Source of the DNA: Rhizobium nepotum 39/7
Lineage (GTDB): Bacteria > Pseudomonadota > Alphaproteobacteria > Rhizobiales > Rhizobiaceae
NCBI RefSeq assembly: GCF_000949865.1
Contig: NZ_JWJH01000008.1
Span: 122,036-186,035 of the forward strand
DNA: 64,000 nucleotides
Direction: 5' to 3'
Positions 43,467 through 52,726 of this stretch are shown here, one piece after another. The notes below the pieces were generated by a model, which had not been told where the DNA came from, did no database searches, and saw only the letters and a list, made by a program, of their open reading frames with translations. Numbering within the stretch: position 1 is the stretch's first letter; each line of letters opens with the position of its first letter. Position numbers and translations under genes: made by a program.

Positions 43467-45059
43467 TCAAACGTCGATCCAGCAATCATCGAACCTGCTA
43501 CCCCAATTCTGCGAATGGGACTTCAGGTTCTTCACCGAGGGATGATGCGCAAGCATATTGCGCCGGCCGCCGAGCACGATTGCTGGTGTGTCCGCTTGAG
43601 CAAGGCGTTGTAGTTCTTGATATTTCTCGAAGCGCTTCTCATCATTCGGCTCCGCAATTGCTGCCTCAAAGAGCTTTCCATAACGCTCAGCGTTCGGGCC
43701 GGTCCAGCCCGCAGACTCAGTCGGATTGGTAACCATGCGTCCCAGATTGATTGCAGGATTTCGCGGGCCGACAACGCCTGCGTTGGGGCGCCCGAAAGGG
43801 GGATTGACCTGCTTCACATAAGCATCGAAACCATCGGTCGGCATTTCGCGAATCTCGATATTGATGCCGGCTTTCTTCAGAGACTCGGCGGCGATCGCCA
43901 TCACCCTCGGCATTTCGGGAAAGGACGGCGCAAATACGACCGGCGGAAGCGTGATCCCATTCGGATGGCCTGCTTCTGCAAGAAGCTTTTTCGCGCGCGC
44001 GGGATCGAACGCGAGCTGTCGCGGCAGAAACTCTTTGTTGATGCCTGACATTTGCGTGTCGTTGCCAACCCAACTGCCCGGATCGTTGTAGACGATGGTA
44101 TTGATGGCATCCCGGTCGATGCTCAGCGTCATTGCTTCGCGGACCTTTGCATCGTTCCAGGGTAGGTTGAGGTTTTTAGGCAGGCCGATCAGGAACTGGT
44201 CGCCGCCTTGGGATTTGTGAACCACGCCGCCAGCGCCCTCAAACTGACCCGCCGTGGTCGGATCAATGTTGAAAACCGCATTGAACTGGCCTGATCGGAA
44301 ACCGTTAATCGCGGTCTGCGAGTTCACCACATAACCTTCGATCTCGTCGAAGTAGGGACGGCCCTGCAGCCAGTAATTTTCGTTGCGCACAGCCTTGAAG
44401 CCACGGCGATTGTCGACCTGAACCAGCTTGAAAGGACCAGTACCAATGCCGTCGGCGAAAATTGCCTCTGGTTCTGCGGCCGGGACGACCGTGAGCCGAT
44501 ATTCGGCAAGAATGTACGGGAATTCCGCATAACTTGCATTAAGTGTAAAGCGGACGCCGTATTTGCCCTGCGCCTCGACCTTCTCGAACCATTTGTTGAA
44601 AAAGCCGCTCGCCTTCTGCTTGATATGCGCGTTGAATGACGCAACGACGTCGTCAGAAGTCATTTCCTTGCCGTTGTGAAACTGCACGCCCTCACGCAGC
44701 TTGATGTCCCAGATCTTCAATGTCTCGTCGGTCGGATGCCAGCTTTCTGCCAACTCGCCTTGCAGGTTGAAGTCATGATCAATCCAGATCAGACAGTTCC
44801 ATATCGACCGCGTTAAAAGATCGATCCAGTAATACGGATGCTTGCCGTTGTTGGACGTACCCACAGCCCAGTTCGGGTATGTCTGGCCATATACCAGCTT
44901 GCCACCCGACTTTGGTGCCATGTCATTCGGTGTTGATGCCCAGGACGGCAACGCCCCAGCAGCGATTGCGTAATTGCTCCCGAGCAGAGGCTCAAGGCCA
45001 AGAGCGGAGGCGCCGACCGCCAAAAGTTGCAGGAAATCGCGTTTTGAGATCGGGGTCAC
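43467..45059 (-). CDS. Oligopeptide-type ABC importer, substrate-binding protein
   Basis: 530 residues, family 5 (DppA/OppA). GTG start with GGAG nine bases before. The N-terminus SKRDFLQLLAVGASALG resembles a twin-arginine signal with Lys-Arg instead of Arg-Arg; conventional Sec export is also possible. Mature features: LAESWHPTDETLKIWDIKLREGVQFHNGKEMTSDDVVASF, GTGPFKLVQVDNRRGF, and VREAMTLSIDRDAINTIVY. First gene of the importer-PHP operon. The ligand need not be a peptide, as this family also takes up nickel, sugars and opines. Confidence 0.87.
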   Translation of the reverse strand: MTPISKRDFLQLLAVGASALGLEPLLGSNYAIAAGALPSWASTPNDMAPKSGGKLVYGQTYPNWAVGTSNNGKHPYYWIDLLTRSIWNCLIWIDHDFNLQGELAESWHPTDETLKIWDIKLREGVQFHNGKEMTSDDVVASFNAHIKQKASGFFNKWFEKVEAQGKYGVRFTLNASYAEFPYILAEYRLTVVPAAEPEAIFADGIGTGPFKLVQVDNRRGFKAVRNENYWLQGRPYFDEIEGYVVNSQTAINGFRSGQFNAVFNIDPTTAGQFEGAGGVVHKSQGGDQFLIGLPKNLNLPWNDAKVREAMTLSIDRDAINTIVYNDPGSWVGNDTQMSGINKEFLPRQLAFDPARAKKLLAEAGHPNGITLPPVVFAPSFPEMPRVMAIAAESLKKAGINIEIREMPTDGFDAYVKQVNPPFGRPNAGVVGPRNPAINLGRMVTNPTESAGWTGPNAERYGKLFEAAIAEPNDEKRFEKYQELQRLAQADTPAIVLGGRRNMLAHHPSVKNLKSHSQNWGSRFDDCWIDV

Positions 45060-45331
45060 TGCGTCGTCTCCATGAAGTCGGTTCGAGCAACCTGGCGATG
45101 CCGCGAACTCAAGGGCTTATGCTCTGCGCGGCGGTGGGAAGTGACAATTATACTCCACCCCATTCTCAACCTCGCACGGTCGAAATTCAACATCAAATAC
45201 TATGTTTCTATCGAATCCATTGACTGAAGCTATGGATAACGTCATCCGATGACTGTTATGTGACGGCGCTCCAGCAAAGCCCGATTTTTGCAGAAATGAT
45301 CTCAACTGGTAGGTCGACCTATCGATTGTCC

Positions 45332-45609
45332 TTATGCAGAAGCCGGAAACCCCGTACATTGCCCGATGAAGTTTTGGCCCCCCTCACCCTCGAACGCATG
45401 GTCGACCAGGCTTCCAAACCGGTCCTGTGCACGCCGCAATGATGGACAACGTCGCCAATCACCGGTTCACATACCCGTGACTGCGAGATCAGCGGCAAGT
45501 GCTTGGAGATGCGTGTCCGGATGTCGCTAAAGCACAGACGGAGCCGTCTGAAACGTCCGTAAGCTCACCACTCTGATCGAACATTGACGGGATTGCAGGA
45601 CGACCACAT
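45332..45609 (-). pseudogene. Decayed, internally deleted copy of the phosphonate-associated Fe-ADH
   Basis: The minus strand begins MWSSCNPVNVRSEW then stop, parallel to MWSYRNPVDVRFG of the intact gene at 59981-61108. It ends LVDHAFEGEGGQNFIGQ before a TAA at 45332, parallel to LIALAFDGERGQNFIGR. About 280 bases remain of an expected 1,128, so the NAD- and metal-binding centre is gone. The start is 96 bp from the divergent LysR start, versus 94 bp for the intact pair. The rest of 45060-45705 shows no other recognisable gene. Confidence 0.75.
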
Positions 45610-45669
45610 GAGCTTTTCCTTTTTTCGATTTCCTGTTCTCGATAAGGACATTGCCAAACGGCTTTCCTA

Positions 45670-45705
45670 TTGACTAATACAAATCTTTGTCGCCTATCAT
45701 AGGCT
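45670..45705 (+). promoter_or_regulatory. Conserved promoter of LysR paralogue 1, probably leaderless
   Basis: TTGACT (45670-45675) and TATCAT (45695-45700) are separated by 19 bases and lie directly before the GTG start at 45706. The 36 bases differ from those before the paralogue at 61203 at only three positions. No Shine-Dalgarno is present, and a start site five to seven bases after TATCAT would coincide with the first codon. Confidence 0.5.
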
Positions 45706-46572
45706 GTGGCTATAGTATTTACCCAGCTTCGATCCTTTCATGCCGTGGCCGAAAACAACGGCTTCACGGCGGCTGCGAACGCATTGAATGTTACCCAACC
45801 GACGATCACGACCCAGGTGAAAGAACTTGAGGATCGATACGGCGTCGAATTGCTGATCCGGCGTGGTCGACGTGTTGAACTGACCGAAACGGGCATAGCG
45901 CTGTTTGACATCAGCCGCCGCATCATGAAACTGAATGACGAAGCAGAGGAACTGCTGACGAACAGCGGCAAGCTGATGACCGGTGAACTTCGCGTCGCCG
46001 CGGTCGGTCCCTTCCACGCGACGGAGATGATCGCCCGGTTTCTCGCCAAGTACCCCGCAATCAAGGTCGGTATGCTGCTGGGCAATTCCGACCAGACATT
46101 ACAACGAATACTCGATCTGGAGTCAGACGTTGGTATCCTTGCCCATGTTGTGGACGACCCACGCATATATACGGTGCCCTACAACCGCCATGAGGTTGTT
46201 GTCTTCATCAATGCTGACCACCCGTGGTTTTCTCGAGACAGCATAAGCATCGCCGAACTCGCGGATCAGCCGCTGATACTCCGGGAGGTCGGCTCCACGA
46301 CAAGGCGCTCGCTTGAGCGTGCAGCCAAGATAGCCGAAGTCGCGATCAACCCTTTTATCGAAATCGGTAGCCGCGAGGGTGTCTGGAAAGCAGTTGAGCA
46401 AGGGCTTGGCGTGGGTGTTGTTGCAGATTTCGAGTTCGTGTCGCATCCGCGATTAAAGACCATCCATATTGCCGACGCGGAAGTCTCCACCGAATACCGT
46501 CTCGCCTGCCTGATGGAGCGGCGTCATTCCCCCAAGATCGAGGCTTTTATCGAAATAGCGGAAGCCCGCTAG
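45706..46572 (+). CDS. LysR-family regulator, phosphonate-cluster paralogue 1
   Basis: 288 residues, about three quarters identical by eye to the LysR at 61203. GTG start (MAIVFTQLRSFHAVAENNGF). HTH: TAAANALNVTQPTITTQVKELEDRYGVELLIRRGRR. Effector domain: LRVAAVGPFHATEMIARFLAKYP, GNSDQTLQRILDLESDVGILAH, REVGSTTRRSLE and GSREGVWKAVEQGLGVGVVADFEF. Convergent with aepW and divergent from a dead Fe-ADH gene. It probably controls AEP or phosphonate genes. The GTG replaces the ATG used by its paralogue. Confidence 0.9.
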   Translation: MAIVFTQLRSFHAVAENNGFTAAANALNVTQPTITTQVKELEDRYGVELLIRRGRRVELTETGIALFDISRRIMKLNDEAEELLTNSGKLMTGELRVAAVGPFHATEMIARFLAKYPAIKVGMLLGNSDQTLQRILDLESDVGILAHVVDDPRIYTVPYNRHEVVVFINADHPWFSRDSISIAELADQPLILREVGSTTRRSLERAAKIAEVAINPFIEIGSREGVWKAVEQGLGVGVVADFEFVSHPRLKTIHIADAEVSTEYRLACLMERRHSPKIEAFIEIAEAR

Positions 46573-46675
46573 GTTCAGTACTCATTGCCCACAACTACAG
46601 CATGAATGACCAGATTTGCTTGAGCCGCAATCGCCTTGCAACCCCAACATCCCGTCGATGGGTGGCGCCGTCCCC

Positions 46676-48694
46676 CTATCGCCAGGCCTGAGTCCGCGCC
46701 AACAGACCGCGGGCGACCAGCGCGTGGATGAGCTTGGCGGCTACATTCGTGTAGAAGATCATCATGCCCATCGCGGCGGCCGGCGCGATGTCGCCCGCAT
46801 CGTCCATGTTGAGCACGGCAACGGAGGCGAGCTTGGTGTCCGTGGAATAGAGGAAGACCACGGCGGAGACCGTCGTCATCGCATTGACGAAGAGATAGAT
46901 CGCAATGTTGAGGATCGCTGGCAGGCAGACCGGCACCGTCACCCGGAAGAACAGCCGTTGGAAAGGTTGCTTCAGGGAGGCTGCGACGGATTCGAATTCC
47001 GGATCCATCTGCTTGAGAGCTGTCAGCGCCGTCAGATGAGCGACCGTATAGAAATGCGTCACGGTGCAGACAACGAGGATCGTCATCGTGCCGTAGATTG
47101 AATTCAAAGGGTTGGCGGGGTTGTTGAAGAAGAAGATATAGGCGAGGCCGAGCACCATGCCTGGCACGGCCATCGGCATCATCGCCAGGAAATGAAAAAG
47201 GTTTCGGCCCAAGCGGAAACCATCCGTCTTTTCGACCATGTAGGCGCCGGCGAAGACGACGAGCGAGCCGAAGAATGCCGTCAGCAGGGCTAGCTTGATC
47301 GAGTTACCATAGGCCGCCCAGCCACCGCCGTCCATCAGGTCGAAGGCGAAGTTCTTCGTCGTCAGCGTCAGGTCATAGGGCCAGAACTTTACGGCCGCAG
47401 CGATCTGGCACATGGCGACCATGCCGAGGATAAAAAGGCTCACAAGGCAGGCGAAGGCGAAGCAGCACCTGTCCATGCGGGCATTCGACTTCGGTGTATA
47501 GGGTACGGCACGGGCCGAGAGCAACGCGACCTGCCGTTTCTGCATGCGTCGGTCGACGGCGAAGGCGAGGATCGCCGGTACGAGCAGGATGACGGAAACG
47601 ACCGCCCCCATTTCGAAATTCTGCTGGCCGATCACCTGCTTGTAGATATCGACGGCGAGCATGCCGTATTGGCCTCCGATCACCTTGGGCAAGCCGAAAT
47701 CGGTGATAACCAGCGTGAAGACCACGAAAGCGGCAGAGACCAAACCATAGCGCGCACCGGGCACCGTTACCGTCCTGAATGTGCGCCATTTGCTGGCCTT
47801 CAGGGAGGCGGCGGCTTCGTAGTGCCGCGCGTCGGCCACGGACAGCGCCGTCAGGATGATCAGAAAAGCGTGCGGCAGCGTGAAGAAAACCGATCCGATG
47901 ACGATGCCGATCGGCCCATATATGGAATAACCGAGGAGCCAGTCCTTGAATATACCCTGGTTGCCGAAGAGATAGACGAGCGCGATGCCGGGCAGCAACG
48001 AGGGTACCAGTATCGGGAGCGCCAGAATGCCGCGGAACAGGCCCTTCAGCGGCATGCAGCTGCGTGTCAGCCCGTAAGCGAGCGCGAAGGCGACGGAGAC
48101 GGTGAATGCGGTGCTGATCAGCGCCATCAGAACCGAATTGGTGATCGATTGCGCCAATGCCGGCGTCGAAAAGTAGGTCCTGAAATTCTCAAAGCCCAGG
48201 CTCCGGGCGGGCCTGAGTACGATACGCCGGAAGGTGCCGGAATCATATTCGCGCCACTCCGTCCCCTTTTCCAGTGTGGATCCGGCAAGGAACGCGGCAT
48301 CGGTGGTTGTGCCACGGACACGATACTTTACCGGACTGCGAAACTTGAACTCGGGGAAGAATTTGGTGGCGGCGAGCCGGCCGTCGGAATTGGTGGTAAG
48401 TTCTGTTTCACCGACGGCGCCAAGCGTCCTGTTCAGCGCCTCCGCGTTTACGACTGGCCCCCAATTCACACCTGTCTCATCACTCACCTGAAACTCGAAG
48501 GCCGCAAGTTTAAATTCGTAGGTCGAGAGTGATTTCGACAGCATGATGAAGAGCGGCGCGCCGAGCGCGACGACCAAATAGAGGCCGATGATGGCCATGA
48601 AACCGAGTTTGACGCGATCGTCACGGGAGGTTTCCTGACGGAGCCGCCTGCCGGCGAGTGGAAGATTGGGTGCTTCGAGAACGATGTTCATCAT
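46676..48694 (-). CDS. aepW: AepW/PhnU2-type double permease of the AEP importer
   Basis: 672 residues formed by two fused FbpB-like permease halves, so one polypeptide makes the whole channel. Half 1 has a periplasmic loop of about 140 residues after helix 1, then EAA loop YEAAASLKASKWRTFRTVTVPGARYGLV. Half 2 begins near 395; its EAA loop is FESVAASLKQPFQRLFFRVTVPVCLPAIL. Matches the two-domain permeases of 2-aminoethylphosphonate importers. ATG 48694 overlaps the aepV stop by 4 bp; an adjacent ATG at 48691 is also possible. Confidence 0.85.
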   Translation of the reverse strand: MMNIVLEAPNLPLAGRRLRQETSRDDRVKLGFMAIIGLYLVVALGAPLFIMLSKSLSTYEFKLAAFEFQVSDETGVNWGPVVNAEALNRTLGAVGETELTTNSDGRLAATKFFPEFKFRSPVKYRVRGTTTDAAFLAGSTLEKGTEWREYDSGTFRRIVLRPARSLGFENFRTYFSTPALAQSITNSVLMALISTAFTVSVAFALAYGLTRSCMPLKGLFRGILALPILVPSLLPGIALVYLFGNQGIFKDWLLGYSIYGPIGIVIGSVFFTLPHAFLIILTALSVADARHYEAAASLKASKWRTFRTVTVPGARYGLVSAAFVVFTLVITDFGLPKVIGGQYGMLAVDIYKQVIGQQNFEMGAVVSVILLVPAILAFAVDRRMQKRQVALLSARAVPYTPKSNARMDRCCFAFACLVSLFILGMVAMCQIAAAVKFWPYDLTLTTKNFAFDLMDGGGWAAYGNSIKLALLTAFFGSLVVFAGAYMVEKTDGFRLGRNLFHFLAMMPMAVPGMVLGLAYIFFFNNPANPLNSIYGTMTILVVCTVTHFYTVAHLTALTALKQMDPEFESVAASLKQPFQRLFFRVTVPVCLPAILNIAIYLFVNAMTTVSAVVFLYSTDTKLASVAVLNMDDAGDIAPAAAMGMMIFYTNVAAKLIHALVARGLLARTQAWR

Positions 48695-49866
48695 GCGTTC
48701 CTCGGATAGAGCAGCAGGCGCTCGCGCGGGATTTCCACCTGAATGACGCCGCCCGTTTCGATCCTGAGGCGTCGCACCGCATTGACCGAGAAATCGGCGA
48801 CGAGCGTGCGTTCGCCAAGCCGCGGTGCGGTCAGCCGCGTGCGCCAGAACATGCCAAGAAATTCCATCTCCTGCACTTCGGCATCGATGAGGTTCTGCGG
48901 CGTCGCCGGGCGGTCGACAGCGTTGACCGCATGGGCATCGGCACCGTGTGGGATGATATCGACGGGACGCACGACGGCCGTCGCCGCATGGCCCACGGTA
49001 AAGCCCTCGGTCGAACAACAGAAGGATGAATGGCCGATCTCGACCTCGCCATGCCGCGGGACCGTTGCGAGAAACTGGTTGGTTTCTCCGATGAAGTCTG
49101 CAACGAACAGGGTGTCTGGATGGCGGTAGATGTCCGTGGGGGAACCGACCTGCTCTATGACGCCATGGTTCATGACGACGATCCGGTCGGCCATGGCGAG
49201 CGCCTCTTCCTGATCGTGCGTGACCATGACCGTTGTGACGCCGAGCTTGCGTTGCAGCGCCTTGATTTCGTGACGCAGGTGCACACGCACCTTGGCGTCG
49301 AGCGCGGACAGCGGCTCATCGAGCAGAAGCAGTCCTGGCGAAATTGCGATGGCGCGGGCAAGCGCGATACGTTGCTGCTGGCCGCCGGAAAGCTGGGCCG
49401 GGTACTTCCTTCCCTGCGCCGACAGGCCGACCGTTGTGAGGAGTTCAGCAACGCGGGCGGCGATTTCCTGTTTGGAGCGACCGGTGTTTTGCAGGCCGAA
49501 GGCAATGTTTTGCTCGATGGTGAGGTTGGGGAAAAGCGCGTAGGACTGGAAGACGATGCCATAGTCGCGCTGTGACGCCGGCAGCGTTGAGATGTCGCGG
49601 CCGTCCTGGAGGATCGTGCCGTGTGTCTGGAGGTCAAGGCCGGCGATCGCGCGCAACAGGGTTGTCTTGCCGCAGCCCGACGGGCCAAGAAAACAGATGA
49701 ATTCTCCCTTGGCTATGGTGAGCGAGATGTCGCGCAGCGCGACGAAATCGCCGTAGTTCTTCCAGAGGTCGGAGATCTCCAGATAGGGCCGCGACTGGAT
49801 ACCCGCGTCCCCGGCGCCGCAGGGATTGCTTGGGGGTATCGGTTCGATCGACATGGCATGTCTCAT
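48691..49866 (-). CDS. aepV: AepV/PhnT-type ATPase of the AEP importer
   Basis: 391 residues: [21 protein letters not shown], Walker [10 protein letters not shown], signature [16 protein letters not shown], Walker [21 protein letters not shown]-loop [18 protein letters not shown], then a TOBE domain. Start 49866 (MRHAMSIEP) has GGAG seven bases upstream; longer frames overlap aepX. Works with AepX and AepW at the inner membrane to import 2-aminoethylphosphonate. Confidence 0.87.
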   Translation of the reverse strand: MRHAMSIEPIPPSNPCGAGDAGIQSRPYLEISDLWKNYGDFVALRDISLTIAKGEFICFLGPSGCGKTTLLRAIAGLDLQTHGTILQDGRDISTLPASQRDYGIVFQSYALFPNLTIEQNIAFGLQNTGRSKQEIAARVAELLTTVGLSAQGRKYPAQLSGGQQQRIALARAIAISPGLLLLDEPLSALDAKVRVHLRHEIKALQRKLGVTTVMVTHDQEEALAMADRIVVMNHGVIEQVGSPTDIYRHPDTLFVADFIGETNQFLATVPRHGEVEIGHSSFCCSTEGFTVGHAATAVVRPVDIIPHGADAHAVNAVDRPATPQNLIDAEVQEMEFLGMFWRTRLTAPRLGERTLVADFSVNAVRRLRIETGGVIQVEIPRERLLLYPRNA

Positions 49867-49909
49867 CTGCGGGCTCCGCTGGCTGTCAGGCGATGGTCGA
49901 GAATGCGAA

Positions 49910-49935
49910 GGGCGGAGCCTGAAATCGCTCCGCCC
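49910..49935 (-). promoter_or_regulatory. Stem-loop between aepX and aepV
   Basis: GGGCGGAGC (49910-49918) and GCTCCGCCC (49927-49935) form a perfect 9-bp stem with an 8-base loop, 11 bases after the aepX stop. No T run follows on the minus strand. It probably stabilises the aepX message or partly terminates before aepV. Confidence 0.6.
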
Positions 49936-49946
49936 GCCAGTCAGGC

Positions 49947-50969
49947 TCAGCTTTTGGGTTCCGACTTGGCGTCGTAACGCTTCTGCCATTCCTTCAGGAT
50001 GACGCCGCGGTTGTTGGCGGCCCATTCGAAGTCGTTGTCGATCATCTTGGAAGCAATGTCCGCCGGTAGATGCTCGACCTGCTTGGCGACGCCCGGATAG
50101 GCGACGACGGCATAGCCGGCATTGTACATTTCATTGGCTTCTTTGGTGACAGACCAATCGACCAGGGTCTTGGCGGCATCGAGATTAGCCGTGCCGGCAA
50201 TGATGGCCGTCGCTTCCGCCTCCCAGCCAGATCCTTCTGATGGAAAGATGATGTCGATGGGCGCTCCGGCGCTCTTGGCCTTGGCGCCGGGAAATTCGAA
50301 CGACACACCGATCACCGCTTCGCCGGCGCCCGCCATCTTGCAGGGCTTCGAGCCGGAATGCGTGTAGGCCGCAATGTTTTCATGAAGCTTGTCCATGAAG
50401 GACCAGGCCTTCTCCTCGCCCCACATCTGAAGCCAGCCTGAGACGTCGAGGAAGCCGGTACCGGACGAGGCCGGATTCGGCATTACGATACGGCCCTTGT
50501 ATTCTGGCTTGGTCAGGTCGCTCCAGCTCGCCGGCGCCTTGAGGCCGAGTTTTTCGCCCTCCACGGTGTTGTAACAGAGCGCCGCGACATAGGCGTCCAT
50601 GCCCACCCAACTCGGCGGGTTGTCCTTATCGACGAATTTCTTGTCGAGTGCCTCGATGCCCTTCGGCTCGTAGGCATCGAGCATACCTTCGGTCTTCAAA
50701 AGCAGCAGCGAGGTTGCGGCCAGACCCCAGACCACATCAGCCTGCGGATTGTCCTTTTCGGCGAGCAGCTTGGCAGTCATCACGCCGGTGGAGTCGCGCA
50801 CCCAGTTGATTTTGATTTCGGGGTGGGCCTTTTCGAACGTCGCCTTATACCGGTCAAGGTCAACGGCTTCGACCGCGGTATAAACCGTCAGTTGGGTTTC
50901 AGCAGAAGCAATGACGGGGAGCGCGGCGCTGACCGTGCCGGCAAGCAGAAAAAGCACGTATCTATTCAT
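49947..50969 (-). CDS. aepX: AepX/PhnS2-type periplasmic AEP-binding protein
   Basis: 340 residues with a signal peptide (MNRYVLFLLAGTVSAALPVI, cut after ASA). Mature protein begins ETQLTVYTAVEAVDLDRYKA; other marks are INWVRDSTGVMTAKLLAEKDNPQADVVWGL, YKGRIVMPNPASSGTGFLDVSGWLQMWGE and AYTHSGSKPCKMAGAGEAVIGVS. This is the binding-protein type found with AepV/AepW and phnWAY. It is separated from the phnWAY operon by a terminator and has its own upstream region with an operator-like motif, so it is probably a separate transcript. Confidence 0.87.
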   Translation of the reverse strand: MNRYVLFLLAGTVSAALPVIASAETQLTVYTAVEAVDLDRYKATFEKAHPEIKINWVRDSTGVMTAKLLAEKDNPQADVVWGLAATSLLLLKTEGMLDAYEPKGIEALDKKFVDKDNPPSWVGMDAYVAALCYNTVEGEKLGLKAPASWSDLTKPEYKGRIVMPNPASSGTGFLDVSGWLQMWGEEKAWSFMDKLHENIAAYTHSGSKPCKMAGAGEAVIGVSFEFPGAKAKSAGAPIDIIFPSEGSGWEAEATAIIAGTANLDAAKTLVDWSVTKEANEMYNAGYAVVAYPGVAKQVEHLPADIASKMIDNDFEWAANNRGVILKEWQKRYDAKSEPKS

Positions 50970-51114
50970 GATTGAAATTCTCCTCTGGAAGCCTGGAAAA
51001 ACCCGGGAAGCGCGGCGGGCGATCTACGTGTCGCCCTTGATGATCGGCTTCAGGAGGGCATTTTGCGCAAGGGCATTCAGTAAGTAAAATTTATTATTCT
51101 TATCGTTACCAAGG

Positions 51115-51132
51115 TAAAATCTATAGATAAAA
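51115..51132. promoter_or_regulatory. Operator-like motif upstream of aepX
   Basis: TAAAATCTATAGATAAAA contains the perfect palindrome ATCTATAGAT (51119-51128), 146 bp upstream of the aepX start. The same core recurs at 62095 and, with one change, at 63852; a split version is at 55265. All lie before phosphonate genes. Confidence 0.55.
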
Positions 51133-51201
51133 CGCCGCAAAAACGGGCATATGTACAATGTTTGCCGTCAAAACGGTCATGCGTGCCGTTTTCACAGGCA
51201 A

Positions 51202-51230
51202 CAAAAAAGGAGCCGCATGGAGCGGCTCCC
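51202..51230 (-). terminator. Intrinsic terminator of phnW-phnA-phnY
   Basis: On the minus strand GGAGCCGC-N5-GCGGCTCC (51209-51229) is followed by TTTTTTGT (51208 to 51201), 30 bases beyond the phnY stop. Eight-pair GC-rich stem and T run: a textbook terminator. Confidence 0.85.
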
Positions 51231-51259
51231 GAAGGCGATCTCGCAGGGGTTCTTTCGAC

Positions 51260-52714
51260 CTACCATGGCAGAGAGAAAGTTTTGACATTTGTGAAGCTTT
51301 TCATGGCTTCGATGACGCCTTCCTTATATCCGTTTCCGGAATCCTTGATGCCTCCGAAGGGCGACATTTCGATGCGGTATCCTGGGACTTCCCAGATGTT
51401 GACGGTGCCGACCTTCAGGCCAGTGATGTATTTCTGCATGCGGCGGAAATCGTTGGTGCAGACACCGGAGGAGAGGCCGAAGGCGGTCGAGTTGGAAAGG
51501 GCGATGAGGGCATCATCGTCATCCGGCGCCCGGATGATCGGGATGATCGGGCCAAACGTTTCCTCCATGACGAGCTCGGAGCCGTGCGGCACGCGATCAA
51601 CGACGATCGGCGGCAGCAGGGCGCCTTTGCGGCCGGGATCATAGAGCACGTCGGCGCCCTGTTCGGCGGCCATATAGACCCGCTTTTCGAAGAGGGCCGC
51701 GGCCTTTTCGTGCACGACGGTACCGAGCTGCGTCGCGCGGTCCATGGGATCGCCGAAGGTGATCGCCTTTGCCCGCTCCAGTACCATCGGCACGAAACGG
51801 TCGGCAACACGTTCCTGGCAGAGGATGCGCTTGACGGCGGTGCAGCGCTGGCCGGAGTTTTTTGTCGCCCCCGCCACGGCAAGGTCGGCGGCTCTGGCCA
51901 GATCGTCATCCGACAGGTCGTTGAGGATGATCAGCGGATCATTGCCGCCGAGCTCCAGCACCTGGCGCTTGTACCCCGCCTTTGCGGCGATCAGCTTGCC
52001 GACCGGCACGCCGCCGGTGAAGGTGATGAGATCGATATTGGGATTGGTGATCATCTCGTCGCCGATCGCCTGCGGCCAGCCGGTGACGACGGAGAGCATC
52101 TGGGGCGGCAGGCCGGCCTCGTAGAGAATGTCGGCCAGCACCAGCGCGGTCATCGGCGTCAGTTCCGTCGGCTTGACGACGATGCAGTTGTTGGTGGCGA
52201 TCGCCGGCGCGATCTTGTGCGCCACCATGTTGAGGGGGTGGTTGAACGGCGTGATCGCCGAAATGGCCGTCAGCGGCTCGCGGGTGGTGAAGATCTTGCG
52301 TTGCTTGCCATGCGGGGTAAGGTCGCAGGAGAATATCTCGCCATCGTCATGGATGCACATCTGCCCGCAGAGCGTGAAGACATCGAAGGCGCGGCCGACC
52401 TCATAAAGAGAGTCCTGCCTGGAAATGCCCAGTTCCAGCGTAATGAGATCGGAGACTTCCTCCCTGCGGGCAACCAGCAGTTCGGCGGCCTTCAGCAGAA
52501 TACGCTGGCGCTCGTAGCGCGTCAGCTTCGGCTGGTAGGCTGCCGCGATCTCGAAGGCCTGGCGTGCATGCCCGGCATTGCCGGCCGGCACGGTGCCGAT
52601 GACGGCATCGTTCCACGGATAACGAACCTCGACCACATCGTCGGCATCGACCCTCTTGCCGGCGATGCGCATCGGCTCGTGGCGGATTGCGAATGTCGCT
52701 TCTACCTTGGTCAT
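51260..52714 (-). CDS. phnY: PhnY, phosphonoacetaldehyde dehydrogenase
   Basis: 484 residues, aldehyde dehydrogenase fold. The nucleophile is Cys291 in [11 protein letters not shown], preceded by Arg290. Glu254 in QVLELGGND activates water; Asn158 in ITPFNHPLN is the oxyanion residue. Cys291 and the length agree with Sinorhizobium PhnY, which oxidises phosphonoacetaldehyde to phosphonoacetate with NAD+. Last gene of phnW-phnA-phnY, 12 bases after phnA, with a GGGAGGGAG ribosome-binding site. Followed by an intrinsic terminator. Confidence 0.93.
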   Translation of the reverse strand: MTKVEATFAIRHEPMRIAGKRVDADDVVEVRYPWNDAVIGTVPAGNAGHARQAFEIAAAYQPKLTRYERQRILLKAAELLVARREEVSDLITLELGISRQDSLYEVGRAFDVFTLCGQMCIHDDGEIFSCDLTPHGKQRKIFTTREPLTAISAITPFNHPLNMVAHKIAPAIATNNCIVVKPTELTPMTALVLADILYEAGLPPQMLSVVTGWPQAIGDEMITNPNIDLITFTGGVPVGKLIAAKAGYKRQVLELGGNDPLIILNDLSDDDLARAADLAVAGATKNSGQRCTAVKRILCQERVADRFVPMVLERAKAITFGDPMDRATQLGTVVHEKAAALFEKRVYMAAEQGADVLYDPGRKGALLPPIVVDRVPHGSELVMEETFGPIIPIIRAPDDDDALIALSNSTAFGLSSGVCTNDFRRMQKYITGLKVGTVNIWEVPGYRIEMSPFGGIKDSGNGYKEGVIEAMKSFTNVKTFSLPW

Positions 52715-52726
52715 CGCTCCCTCCCT

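Noticed and set aside
48695..49018. N-terminal extension of the double permease
   Set aside because: The extra 108 residues overlap aepV in another frame and are Arg/Gly/His rich. The ATGA overlap at 48691-48694 is the natural start.
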